Part shown: positions 28,789 through 36,773 of the stretch, one piece after another
Layout of the letters: each line of letters starts with the position of its first letter
Position numbering within the stretch: the first letter of the stretch is position 1
Source of the DNA: an uncultured Paracoccaceae bacterium
GTDB taxonomy: Bacteria; Pseudomonadota; Alphaproteobacteria; Rhodobacterales; Rhodobacteraceae
Direction of reading: 5' to 3'
Assembly: GCA_937922155.1 (NCBI GenBank)
Contig: CAKZVL010000010.1
Coordinates: 1-48,754 of the forward strand
Length of the DNA: 48,754 nt
Position numbers and translations under genes: made by a program
The notes under the pieces: model-generated
Seen by the model: the letters and a program-made list of their open reading frames with translations, nothing else
Databases searched by the model: none
What the model was told of the DNA's origin: nothing

Positions 28789-29996
28789 GGCGCCGGCACA
28801 TAGCGTTCAAAGACCATGCGCGCCAAACCAGTAGTGCCGCCAACATCCTTCAGCCCGATGATGAAGGTACCTCGGTTCATTCGTGCTGCGATTAGGCTGT
28901 CATAGGTCGTGCCGTAGTCATCGTTTTGAGCAATCTCGCGGCCTAGATCGTCATAGACAACCAACCATGGGTCACCGTTGCCTCCGGGGGAAATCGCCTC
29001 GATCAGCAGTACACCTTGTTCGGGCATGTCGATGCTGAACCATGTTGTGTCTTCGCCAGCTTGCGCGTCGTGGCGCAAGCGGTTGTTAACGGTGCCAAGA
29101 TCGTTGATTTGAACTGTCCCGTCCATCGGCGGGGCGGCTTCGCCACGGTCGATCAGGGCGGCGAGGGCCGCGTCTGGATCATAAACAGTTATTTCGACGG
29201 CCACGGGAAGATCGCCGTCGTTCAGCGCGTCAAGCCCAATGCAATAGTCTCCGGCCGCTAAGGGTTCCGCTTGATCAATGCGGGAATTTAGCCCGTCAAA
29301 GTCGTCATTTTCGTCGATATAGTTTTCGTCACTATCATAAAGAGTAAGAACGGGATCAGCGTCTTCGTTGTTGGCGGTAATCGAAATGGCCGTTGGTGCG
29401 TCCAAAGTGAAGGTCAGGAATGGGGCGGCGTTGACGCTTTGGTTTGACGTCAATGTGCCGGAAAAGCTTCCCAACGCAACTCCGGCGCTGCAATTTCCAG
29501 CTGCGACGCCGCTGTCTGCGGTTGTTGCTTGGATGCCATCGGTCAGGGCTTCTTGATCAAGACGGCTGACCCGTACAAAAGCGGTCATTGGTGCGCCATC
29601 GAAACTGGTGGTAGACAAACAATAGGTCCCGGGTTCAAGGTCAACTTCTGCGCGGGATGCGCCGTTGCCACCAGAATCATCGTCGGAAATGAGGATGTTT
29701 CCGTCTTGGTCTACGAGATCGATTTGCGGATCACCTGCGCCGCGGCCCTGTGCCTCCACCCGGATACCGGTTGGTTGGCTGAGGGAAAAGAGAGCCACGT
29801 GTTCATTGCCACCTAGCACGAGCGCCATCTGTTCTTGGTAATCGGCGCTGGTTGAAATATCTGACGCCGCTTCATTGCCGCCAATCCATTGGCCACCTGA
29901 TCCCATACCACCGCAAAGGTCTTGCGCTGCGACGGGAAGGGCGAACAGGCAAAAGGCGCTGTATAGGGCTGGTTTGAAAAGTAGGGAATGGGACAT
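28785..29996 (-). CDS. Secreted PPC-like repeat protein
   Basis: Exported 403-residue protein with a signal peptide (MSHSLLFKPALYSAFCLFALPVAAQ). After a short Cys-containing N-terminus it has three repeats resembling bacterial pre-peptidase C-terminal (PPC) domains, each with a D/N-rich turn: PQIDLVDQDGNILISDDDSGG, PVLTLYDSDENYIDENDDFDG and PWLVVYDDLGREIAQNDDYG. These likely bind calcium. No protease domain is present, so it is a free-standing PPC protein. ATG at 29996 follows AAAGAGG; an upstream in-frame ATG at 30014 lacks such a site. Role unknown. Confidence 0.82.
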   Translation of the reverse strand: MSHSLLFKPALYSAFCLFALPVAAQDLCGGMGSGGQWIGGNEAASDISTSADYQEQMALVLGGNEHVALFSLSQPTGIRVEAQGRGAGDPQIDLVDQDGNILISDDDSGGNGASRAEVDLEPGTYCLSTTSFDGAPMTAFVRVSRLDQEALTDGIQATTADSGVAAGNCSAGVALGSFSGTLTSNQSVNAAPFLTFTLDAPTAISITANNEDADPVLTLYDSDENYIDENDDFDGLNSRIDQAEPLAAGDYCIGLDALNDGDLPVAVEITVYDPDAALAALIDRGEAAPPMDGTVQINDLGTVNNRLRHDAQAGEDTTWFSIDMPEQGVLLIEAISPGGNGDPWLVVYDDLGREIAQNDDYGTTYDSLIAARMNRGTFIIGLKDVGGTTGLARMVFERYVPAP

Positions 29997-30085
29997 TGAA
30001 GCCTCTTTCGTCATGAAATTTGAGCCAAGCCTAATCCGTTAGGGCCGTGTTTGGAAAGAAGCTGTTCTGTTTTTTGGGCTTTAGA

Positions 30086-30112
30086 CGAAAAAGGGCCGCC
30101 AAAAGGCGACCC
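30086..30112 (-). terminator. Terminator of rpmJ
   Basis: On the minus strand GGGTCGCC / GGCGGCCC (one G-U pair), loop TTTT, followed by a five-T run (A run 30088-30092). Confidence 0.75.
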
Positions 30113-30136
30113 AATTCCAGTATAATTATCGCAGGT

Positions 30137-30262
30137 TTAGCCCTGGCGCGCTTTGAACCGTCGCTGCGTCTTGTTGATTACATAGACGCGGCCCTTACGG
30201 CGCACGACGCGGCAATCGCGATGACGCTGCTTGAGCGAGCGGAGGGAGTTACGTACCTTCAT
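30137..30262 (-). CDS. rpmJ: 50S ribosomal protein L36
   Basis: A 41-residue basic protein, too short for ordinary ORF cutoffs. It reads [20 protein letters not shown] then [21 protein letters not shown], the zinc-ligand-reduced L36 form with an extra C-terminal segment found in Alpha- and other Proteobacteria. It lies 78 bp downstream of tRNA-Val on the same strand and has its own terminator. Confidence 0.95.
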   Translation of the reverse strand: MKVRNSLRSLKQRHRDCRVVRRKGRVYVINKTQRRFKARQG

Positions 30263-30340
30263 GGTCGTTTCCTTCGTTGTCGCGGCGCTGCGGTGCGCCG
30301 GTGTTACAGGCTGCACCCAAAACGGGTGCGGTGAATGTCA

Positions 30341-30415
30341 TGGTGGACGATACTGGGATCGAACCAGTGACCCCTTCGATGTCAACGAAGTGCTCTACCG
30401 CTGAGCTAATCATCC
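30341..30415 (-). tRNA. tRNA-Val (GAC)
   Basis: A 75-nt cloverleaf: acceptor GGATGAT/ATCGTCC, D-arm GCTCAGCGGTAGAGC, anticodon arm CTTCG-TTGACAT-CGAAG with anticodon GAC, T-arm with GGTTCGATCCC, discriminator A and encoded CCA (30341-30343). Confidence 0.97.
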
Positions 30416-30567
30416 ATGCCCAAATTTAGCCGCCTTGGTCCCATAAAAAGAATAGGACGCGGGGCGAGCCGCGTCAGGTCTGGCTGCTATAAAAGGAGTC
30501 GGAGGATGGATCAAGGGCTTTTGAAATTTTGCCAAATTGGTCTAATGTGAATGAGTTAAGGAATGTT

Positions 30568-31431
30568 ATGTCACAAGACGCCTACGATCTTCAAAGACCG
30601 CAAGACCGCAACACCTGCGTTGTTTTTGCGTCGCCGCACAGTGGTCGGAATTATCCGCCTGCGTTTTTGCGCGATATCGTCTTGGATCGCCAAGAGATCA
30701 GATCATCAGAGGACGCATTTGTAGATCAATTATATGGTACCGCGCCAAGTGCGGGTGCCCCGCTGATTTGTGCGCTTGCGCCACGGGCGTTCCTTGATTT
30801 GAACCGCGCGCCCGAAGAGCTGGACGCGGCTTTGATCGAGGATGTGCGCCGGGTCAGCCATAACGCACGGGTCGCCAGCGGTTTGGGTGTGATCCCGCGC
30901 GTGGTTTCAAACGGGCGAACAATCTATCGCGGTAAAATTTCATTGGCCGAGGCGCATGGTCGATTGTCGACCTATTGGCGACCGTATCACGATATGCTGC
31001 AAACCTTGCTGGACGAAAGCCGCAATACGTTTGGCGAGGCGATCTTGATTGATTGTCATTCCATGCCGCATGAAGCCTTGGACAACGTCGGGCCACCGGG
31101 GGCTGCGCGTCCTGATGTGGTTTTGGGTGATCGCTTTGGCGCGGCGGCCGGCGCTGACATCGTTGATGCGGTCGAAGCGGCGTTTCGCAATGTGGGGTTG
31201 CGGGTCGCGCGCAATATGCCCTTTGCAGGGGCCTATATCGCGCAGCACTATGGTCGCCCGTCGCGGCGCCAGCACGCGATACAGATCGAGATTGACCGCG
31301 CGCTTTACATGGATGAGGAGACCTTGCGCCCGAACGATTCCTTTGAAGACACCCGCAAGCTGTTGGATGGTGTGGTCAAAGAGATCGCAGCGATTGGGCG
31401 TCCTGCTGATTTGCAGGTGGCGGCGGAGTAG
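30568..31431 (+). CDS. N-formylglutamate amidohydrolase-family protein
   Basis: Hydrolase of the HutG/N-formylglutamate deformylase family, which completes some histidine-degradation routes; no other hut genes are near. The 287 residues have the family zinc/active-site segments VVFASPHSGRNYP (near 20), SSEDAFVDQLYG, ILIDCHSMPHEAL and the C-terminal IQIEIDRALYMDE. ATG at 30568 was chosen over an upstream TTG because AAGGA precedes it. It faces dinB, ending 20 bp before that convergent gene. Confidence 0.9.
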   Translation: MSQDAYDLQRPQDRNTCVVFASPHSGRNYPPAFLRDIVLDRQEIRSSEDAFVDQLYGTAPSAGAPLICALAPRAFLDLNRAPEELDAALIEDVRRVSHNARVASGLGVIPRVVSNGRTIYRGKISLAEAHGRLSTYWRPYHDMLQTLLDESRNTFGEAILIDCHSMPHEALDNVGPPGAARPDVVLGDRFGAAAGADIVDAVEAAFRNVGLRVARNMPFAGAYIAQHYGRPSRRQHAIQIEIDRALYMDEETLRPNDSFEDTRKLLDGVVKEIAAIGRPADLQVAAE

Positions 31432-31451
31432 GGCTTGCTCATTTCTGCGCC

Positions 31452-32705
31452 TTATCTCAACGCCCGTCCCTTAATAATCGCGTCCTTCCCGAACTTCTCC
31501 CGAATCCTATCGGCGGCTTCTTCGGCCTTGGCCCGCTTACCTGCATCCGGGTCCAAAAGGTCGCCTTCGAGGTCCGCCTCTTGATCCGTGGTCAGTTGGC
31601 TGATCCCGACACCCAGCAATCGGTAGGGCCCTTTGTTCCCGACCTGATCAAACAACCCGCGAGCAGTGCGATATATAACATCGGCCAGTTGGGTGGGGTG
31701 GTGCAGGCTGGTGCGTTTGCTGATCAGCTTGAAATCTTGGCTTTTTAGTTTCAGCGTGACCACGCGCCCGGCCTTGTTCGTGGCCTTCGCCCGGGCGGAT
31801 ACCTTTTCAGACATGCGCCAGATGTGGCCGTCTAGAATATCAATATCGGCAGTGTCTGTGTTGAACGTCGTTTCGTTTGACAGCCCCTTTACAGGCGTAT
31901 GCGATGAAATGCGCCGCCCATCTTCGCCACGGGCAAGGGAATAGAGCCGTTCGCCCATGCTGCCGAAACGGTCATGCAATTCGCGCCGGTCCCAGCGCAG
32001 CAGATCATCAAAGGTTCTTATCCCAGCGCTAGACATGCTTTCTTGGGCCACGGGGCCGATGCCCCAGATCAGTCGGACGGATTTGGGCCGCAGAAAGGCG
32101 GTGGTTTCTTCCTTGCCGATGATCGAAAAGCCACGGGGTTTGTCGAGGTCGGATGCGACTTTGGCCAGAAACTTGTTGTGGCTTAACCCGATGGACCCTG
32201 TCAGCCCGATTTCGTCTTTCATCCGTTTGATCAAACGCGCCAGCATCACAGCGGGGGGCGCACCGTGCAGGCGGGCGGTTCCGGTGAGATCCATGAACGC
32301 CTCATCCAGTGAGAGGGGTTCAACGATTGGGGTCAGTTCATCCATCAGGGCGCGGATCGCTTTGGAGGCTTCGACGTAAGCGTCAAAGCGGGGGCGCACG
32401 ACCACGGCATCGGGGCAGAGCTTCAACGCTTGAAACATCGGCATTGCGGATTTTACGCCCTTGATCCGAGCGACATAGCAGGCCGTGGACACGACGCCGC
32501 GCCGCCCGCCGCCGATGATCACGGGTTTGTCTTGCAGGTCTGGGTTGTCGCGTTTTTCCACGCTGGCATAGAAGGCATCGCAATCCATATGGGCGATGCT
32601 AAGATCAAAAAGTTCCGCGTGACGCGTCACACGCGGGCTGCGGCAAGTCGGGCAGCGACCATTGTGGTCAAATGTGGTAAGGCAATCGCGGCACAGGGCG
32701 GGCAT
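31452..32705 (-). CDS. dinB: DNA polymerase IV (DinB) with Cys-rich N-terminus
   Basis: Y-family translesion polymerase. The 417 residues begin MPALCRDCLTTFDHNGRCPTC, a Cys4 putative zinc motif found in Rhodobacteraceae DinB proteins, followed by the palm IAHMDCDAFYASVEKRDNP, catalytic VEPLSLDEAFMDLTG, the HhH thumb SVRLIWGIGP and the little-finger domain. All three carboxylates are present. The chosen ATG lies in a 10-bp palindrome (32703-32712) that also supplies the start of the divergent NUDIX gene. No LexA-type box (GTTC-N7-GTTC) was evident upstream, but the promoter must overlap the NUDIX gene. Confidence 0.93.
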   Translation of the reverse strand: MPALCRDCLTTFDHNGRCPTCRSPRVTRHAELFDLSIAHMDCDAFYASVEKRDNPDLQDKPVIIGGGRRGVVSTACYVARIKGVKSAMPMFQALKLCPDAVVVRPRFDAYVEASKAIRALMDELTPIVEPLSLDEAFMDLTGTARLHGAPPAVMLARLIKRMKDEIGLTGSIGLSHNKFLAKVASDLDKPRGFSIIGKEETTAFLRPKSVRLIWGIGPVAQESMSSAGIRTFDDLLRWDRRELHDRFGSMGERLYSLARGEDGRRISSHTPVKGLSNETTFNTDTADIDILDGHIWRMSEKVSARAKATNKAGRVVTLKLKSQDFKLISKRTSLHHPTQLADVIYRTARGLFDQVGNKGPYRLLGVGISQLTTDQEADLEGDLLDPDAGKRAKAEEAADRIREKFGKDAIIKGRALR

Positions 32706-32709
32706 GATC

Positions 32710-33168
32710 ATGATCCAAAGGGCAGGAGAGAACATAGTAGATGAGCCCTTTGCCGGGTGCAAAGTTGCGTTGTTTATCGGTGATGCGCTGGTGGCGATCC
32801 TGCGGGATGATGATCGTGATATCTTATATCCCAATATGTGGGATTTGCCCGGCGGTGGTCGGGAGGATCGGGAAACGCCGATTGAGACTGTGCGCCGAGA
32901 AGTGTTGGAGGAATTGGGATTGGTTGTGCCAAAGCACGCCTTTGTTTGGCAGCGCGCGTATCCTGCGGCCTATGATCTGACAAAACGGGTTTGGTTCTTT
33001 GTCGCACAGCTTCCCCAAGGGGAGGAGGCTGAAATTACCTTTGGTGATGAGGGCCAGCGCTGGGCGCTGATGGAGCCTGCCACCCTGTTTGCACAGCCCA
33101 ATGTGATCGCGAGCTATCAATCGCGCCTTGCCGATTGGCATCAATCAAAAATGCCACCCGCCTTATAA
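32710..33168 (+). CDS. NUDIX hydrolase
   Basis: Mg-dependent pyrophosphohydrolase, probably removing damaged or surplus nucleotides. The 152 residues contain the NUDIX box GGGREDRETPIETVRREVLEELGLV and the family-typical N-terminus FAGCKVALFIGDALVAILRDDDRDI. The start is uncertain: the in-frame ATGs at 32704 and 32710 overlap the dinB start and lack a good ribosome binding site, while the best site AGGAGAG (32723-32729) precedes an ATG at 32741 in another frame. This might mean a one-base deletion near 32745, or that the palindrome supplies both starts. Confidence 0.85.
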   Translation: MIQRAGENIVDEPFAGCKVALFIGDALVAILRDDDRDILYPNMWDLPGGGREDRETPIETVRREVLEELGLVVPKHAFVWQRAYPAAYDLTKRVWFFVAQLPQGEEAEITFGDEGQRWALMEPATLFAQPNVIASYQSRLADWHQSKMPPAL

Positions 33169-33230
33169 AGGACGGGTAGCATTGGTCTTTTCAAGTTTTC
33201 AGCCAGAACAACGTCTGAGGTCTGAACTGA

Positions 33231-33902
33231 CTAGCTTTTCTTGCGTTTCACAACGATCAAGCCTGCGGCCGACAGCAACAAAAGACCGCTGGCAGGCAAT
33301 GGGACAGGTGTCGGATTGTCGAGACGGCGCGCAGTGACGACGTCTTGTGAATCTGGGCTCAACAAAAAGTCGATGTCGAACATGCTGGTTGGTGTGTCAT
33401 TCAGACCATCCAGGAACCCCTGTGCGGTGGCAAGGACAGAGCCGCCGGATGTCTTTGCATCCACGGCTGAGAATGTTCCAGAACCTAGATCGAGGCCGAT
33501 GGATGTATCTTCAACGATTTCCCACATGGCGACCTGGAAGGCAGCAGAGGTCACGTTGTCAACAACGCTGTCGAATGATGTGTTGAACAGGTTTTCGACG
33601 TTGCCAAGAACCGCATCGGTGAACGGCTTGGCGACGATTGCGTATTCTTGGCCATTTTTCAGGGCTTGGGTGACTTCGATGCAGAATGCGATGAACTGCC
33701 CTAGTGCGTCGTTGGTGAGGTGGAATCCACCGGCATAGAACGTGCCATCATAGATTTCAGAATCGATTGTGACTGCACTGTATTGACCGTTGTTGCTGAA
33801 CGGGTTGTTCGACTGTTGGTAGTCAATTGTGTAGGTGGCCGCATTGGCGGTAGAGGCGGATATGCTCAGGATCGTAAGGGCGGGTAAGATAAGTTTTTTC
33901 AC
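33231..33902 (-). CDS. Secreted protein with VPLPA-CTERM sorting tail (second)
   Basis: Exported 223-residue protein, GTG start at 33902 after AGGCTG. Signal peptide MKKLILPALTILSISASTANA (cleavage near 21), a Ser/Asn/Thr-rich body (NPFSNNGQYSAVTIDSEIYDG; CIEVTQAL; a Cys-poor beta domain), and a C-terminal PVPLPASGLLLLSAAGLIVVKRKKS, an exact VPLPA motif plus membrane span and basic tail. The body, with NNPFSNNGQY-type repeats and CIEVTQ, resembles PEP-CTERM thioester-type domains. Surface anchoring or cleavage by an exosortase is expected, but that gene is not here. Confidence 0.85.
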   Translation of the reverse strand: MKKLILPALTILSISASTANAATYTIDYQQSNNPFSNNGQYSAVTIDSEIYDGTFYAGGFHLTNDALGQFIAFCIEVTQALKNGQEYAIVAKPFTDAVLGNVENLFNTSFDSVVDNVTSAAFQVAMWEIVEDTSIGLDLGSGTFSAVDAKTSGGSVLATAQGFLDGLNDTPTSMFDIDFLLSPDSQDVVTARRLDNPTPVPLPASGLLLLSAAGLIVVKRKKS

Positions 33903-34446
33903 GGGTTACAGCCTTCTATAAAAGTCCGAAGACCAAGGGGTACGAGTTACATTTGTGCTGATGAAGATGCTGGGGCAAATGAACGAGATGTTGCTGGAAA
34001 AGCGGTCATTTTTAGGCGGTTTTTACGGACTGAGAACAGAAACGGACCACAGCAAGGAATTGTTGCGAAGTTGAGTCCAAATGTTTGCAATATTATGGGG
34101 AGCGCCGCAGCGGTTTTCCCCGTAACACAGTCGAAATTCTTAACAGTCCGGGCGCAAGGGCGTGGTGCCATTCTGGCGCGGACGGGTGCGAATCGAGGTT
34201 AACGCCAGTGTTTATTGGGCTTTGAGAGAGTCACAGACGGGTCACAAGCTGTACACAACCTGTACACCGAAACCGGTGAATTTGCACCGTTAAGGGTGCG
34301 CGCGGTGGAGCGTGGCTAATTTCTGGTGAATGCTCGTTTGCGGCCTAAATATGGTGTCCGAGGCACCTTGCGCGATATCACGAAACCTTGCGCCGAATTT
34401 GTTTGCGCGACTCAGATAAGTGCACTACGTTTCCAATAGGAAACAC
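33903..34446. other. Long spacer upstream of the glycine riboswitch
   Basis: It holds the 11-bp-phased array (34231-34268) and a 9-bp direct repeat ACCTTGCGC (34365-34373 and 34385-34393) 20 bp apart, close to where the riboswitch transcript should begin. I find no ORF or RNA gene in it. Confidence 0.5.
34231..34268 (+). promoter_or_regulatory. Four-unit, 11-bp-phased repeat array upstream of the dadA riboswitch
   Basis: Units read AGTCAC, AGACGGGTCAC, AAGCTGTACAC and AACCTGTACAC on the plus strand; the CAC triplets at 34232, 34243, 34254 and 34265 are exactly 11 bp apart, and CG follows the last as in the arfB copy. Consensus A-R-C-C-T-G-T-A-C-A-C. It lies about 180 bp before the riboswitch, in the same orientation to the gene as the arfB array. 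Confidence 0.7.
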
Positions 34447-34640
34447 GACCACCGGGAGAGCTCGGTTTGGTCCGGCGCCGAAGGAGCAACCGCCCCGGTA
34501 ACTCTCAGGCAGATGGACCGGTGGTTTGTGCAACACGCCGAAGAGTGGTCAGCATTGGCCCACCGACGGAGCAAGCCCAAGGTTTGGGTGAATCTCTCAG
34601 GTAAAAGGACGGCGGGGGCGCGTTGGGAGACCCAACGTTT
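34447..34640 (+). promoter_or_regulatory. Tandem glycine riboswitch
   Basis: Two successive glycine aptamers. The first has CCACCGGGAGAGCTCGG, GCCGAAGGAGCAACCGCC and CGGTAACTCTCAGGCAGATGGACCGG (34449-34521). The second has GCCGAAGAGTGGTC, CACCGACGGAGCAAGCC and AATCTCTCAGGTAAAAGGACGGCGG (34537-34614). They are followed by a perfect hairpin CGTTGGG-AGA-CCCAACG (34621-34637), then TTT and the GGAG (34647-34650) of dadA, so it likely controls expression of that gene. Tandem glycine switches often act cooperatively and turn genes on with glycine. Confidence 0.95.
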
Positions 34641-34656
34641 ATGGCCGGAGTTAGCC

Positions 34657-35910
34657 ATGCCTCATATTGCTGTCCTCGGCGCCGGGATCACGGGCGTCAC
34701 CACTGCGTTTTCACTTCATATGAAGGGCTTTGATGTCACGGTCATTGACCGCCAACGTTATGCTGCGATGGAAACGTCTTATGCCAATGGCGGGCAGCTA
34801 AGTGCCTCAAACGCGGAGGTTTGGAACCAATGGTCCACGGTGATTAAGGGGATCAAATGGATGATGCAGGCCAATGCGCCGTTATCCGTGAACCCGCGCC
34901 CAAGCTGGCACAAAGTGTCGTGGATGGCCGAATTTCTGGCCAATATTCCACGCTATAAGCGCAATACGATTGAAACTGCCAAGCTGGCTGTGACGGCCCG
35001 CGCTGGGCTGTTGGATATGGCGGAACACGCGGGGGTGGATTTTGATTTCTCGCGCGCGGGGATTTTGCATTTTTATAAGACTGAGGCTGATTTTGCCCAT
35101 GCTCGTAAGGTGACGGGTCTGTTGGGGCAGGGCGGTGTCCATCGTCGTGAGCTGACGGCCGATGAGGTACACGCGATTGAACCGACGCTTGCGGGACCGA
35201 TCCTTGGTGGGTTCTGGACGGAGAGTGATAGCACAGGCGATATTCATAAATTTACCACCGGTCTGGCAGATTGGCTGAAACGCCAAGGTGTGACGTTTGC
35301 GATGGGCCAAAGCGTGCGCGATGTGCGTGCGGATAAGGAGAGCGTGACGGTGACCACGGATCAAGAACAGCGGTTTGATGGTGTTGTTGTGGCGGCTGGT
35401 GTTGGATCGCGGGATATTGCGCGGCAATTGGGTGACCGGGTGAATGTTTATCCTGTCAAAGGTTATTCCATCACTGTCAATTTACCCGATGTGCAAAGCC
35501 AGGCTGGCGCGCCGAATGTTTCGCTGTTGGATGATAAGGCCAAGATCGTAACGTCGCGCCTTGGGCCTGATCGGTTCCGCATTGCGGGGACGGCTGAATT
35601 TAACGGTGAGAACCGCGACATTCGTGCAGATCGAGTGAAGCCGCTGGTGGATTGGTGCGAAACGCATTTCCCAGACGTCAGCACAGAAAGTGTCGTGCCA
35701 TGGGCCGGGTTGCGGCCAATGATGCCCAACATGATGCCGCGCGTTGGGCGCGGTCGGCATGCGCGGGTGTTTTATAACACAGGGCACGGCCATCTTGGGT
35801 GGACATTAAGCCCGGCGACGGCAGAGATTGTGGGTGATGTGGTTGCCGAAAGTTTTGGTGGTTCAACGCAAAAGGGTATCTTGTCGCCGGGACTGCCTGC
35901 GTTTGGCTGA
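34657..35910 (+). CDS. dadA: FAD-dependent D-amino-acid dehydrogenase / glycine oxidase family
   Basis: Flavoenzyme oxidatively deaminating small amino acids. The 417 residues begin with the dinucleotide-binding motif HIAVLGAGITGVTTAFSL and contain SYANGGQLSASNAEVWNQW, typical of DadA, an FAD-binding VVVAAGVGSR segment and the C-terminal PWAGLRPMMPNMMPRVGRGRHARVFYNTGHGHLGWTLSPATAEIVGD signature (shorter blocks of it visible throughout). The frame is open upstream to 34420, but that part is riboswitch; the true start is ATG 34657, with GGAG upstream. Control by a glycine riboswitch points to glycine (or D-alanine) breakdown. Confidence 0.9.
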   Translation: MPHIAVLGAGITGVTTAFSLHMKGFDVTVIDRQRYAAMETSYANGGQLSASNAEVWNQWSTVIKGIKWMMQANAPLSVNPRPSWHKVSWMAEFLANIPRYKRNTIETAKLAVTARAGLLDMAEHAGVDFDFSRAGILHFYKTEADFAHARKVTGLLGQGGVHRRELTADEVHAIEPTLAGPILGGFWTESDSTGDIHKFTTGLADWLKRQGVTFAMGQSVRDVRADKESVTVTTDQEQRFDGVVVAAGVGSRDIARQLGDRVNVYPVKGYSITVNLPDVQSQAGAPNVSLLDDKAKIVTSRLGPDRFRIAGTAEFNGENRDIRADRVKPLVDWCETHFPDVSTESVVPWAGLRPMMPNMMPRVGRGRHARVFYNTGHGHLGWTLSPATAEIVGDVVAESFGGSTQKGILSPGLPAFG

Positions 35911-35966
35911 TTTTAATTTCTAGTGGGATTCTGCCTCTCAAGCCAGTTTGGTTTGAGGGCAGAGAC

Positions 35967-36683
35967 CTAGGATTTGTCGGTCGTTGTCTTGGATCGGTGA
36001 TTGCCATTCTTTAAGGCTGTGTTTGTCGCCACGATCTTTTGTTGCATGTCGCTTGCGATCCCTGCCTGCAGCGCGTTTGCGATTGTCGGTCGATCTTGGA
36101 TCAAACGGGCCACCTTTTGCGGTTCAATGCGCCACACTCTGGCCGGTTGGGTGGTTACGACGGTGGCGGTGGCGGGCCCTTGGTCGAGAATAGACATTTC
36201 GCCGATGTAGTGCCCCGCGTTGACTGTTGCGATCTTTTGATCATCGACCAAGATGGATGCTGTGCCATTGGCGAGATATGTCAGGAATTCTGGTTTTTCA
36301 GCTTGGCGTGTCAAAACGGAACCATTGGCAAGGCTTTCCCATCGTCCCATGTCGATCAGATTCCGGCATCGTCCGGGCGAGAGGCCTTTTAGTCGGGTGG
36401 CGATTAGGCGTTTTTCCTCGTCCGAGAATGTTGCATTTTGGTTTTGTCGCCATAGCAAGTACAGCTGTGTGACGTTCACGATCAACAGCAAGCCTTCCCA
36501 GAAAACACCGACAGGGTTTCCAAGCCAGAAGAGGTCGTAGGCGATGCCCGCGATGGCGGAGGCAATGACGAGCAATCGCAGCGTCGAGATATCGCGCATC
36601 ATCATGGATGCGACGAGGAGAATATACGAAAGATGTCCGACCAAGCCGCCTGTCGAAAAGGCGGCATCCAACCAATAATCCAA
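35967..36683 (-). CDS. Popeye-like membrane protein with cyclic-nucleotide-binding domain
   Basis: A 238-residue protein with about three N-terminal hydrophobic helices (LVGHLSYILLVASMMM; LLVIASAIAGIAYDLFWL; GLLLIVNVTQLYLLW) followed by a cNMP-binding domain; its phosphate-binding cassette is recognisable in GHYIGEMSILDQGPATATVVTTQPARVWRI (residues about 165-195). Architecture matches bacterial relatives of animal Popeye-domain proteins. The ligand may be cAMP or cGMP. It sits 90 bp downstream of pyrF on the same strand. No cyclase lies nearby. Confidence 0.82.
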   Translation of the reverse strand: MDYWLDAAFSTGGLVGHLSYILLVASMMMRDISTLRLLVIASAIAGIAYDLFWLGNPVGVFWEGLLLIVNVTQLYLLWRQNQNATFSDEEKRLIATRLKGLSPGRCRNLIDMGRWESLANGSVLTRQAEKPEFLTYLANGTASILVDDQKIATVNAGHYIGEMSILDQGPATATVVTTQPARVWRIEPQKVARLIQDRPTIANALQAGIASDMQQKIVATNTALKNGNHRSKTTTDKS

Positions 36684-36773
36684 TGTTCAATCTACTTATG
36701 AAAGGTCATGCAAGAATGATTTGGATGGTAGATGTTGGCAGCGGTGAGTTCAAGAAAGCTTGGCTGGGGAGGT

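Noticed and set aside
34420-34656. 79-codon N-terminal extension of dadA
   Set aside because: The bases form two glycine aptamers; the FAD motif starts at 34657.
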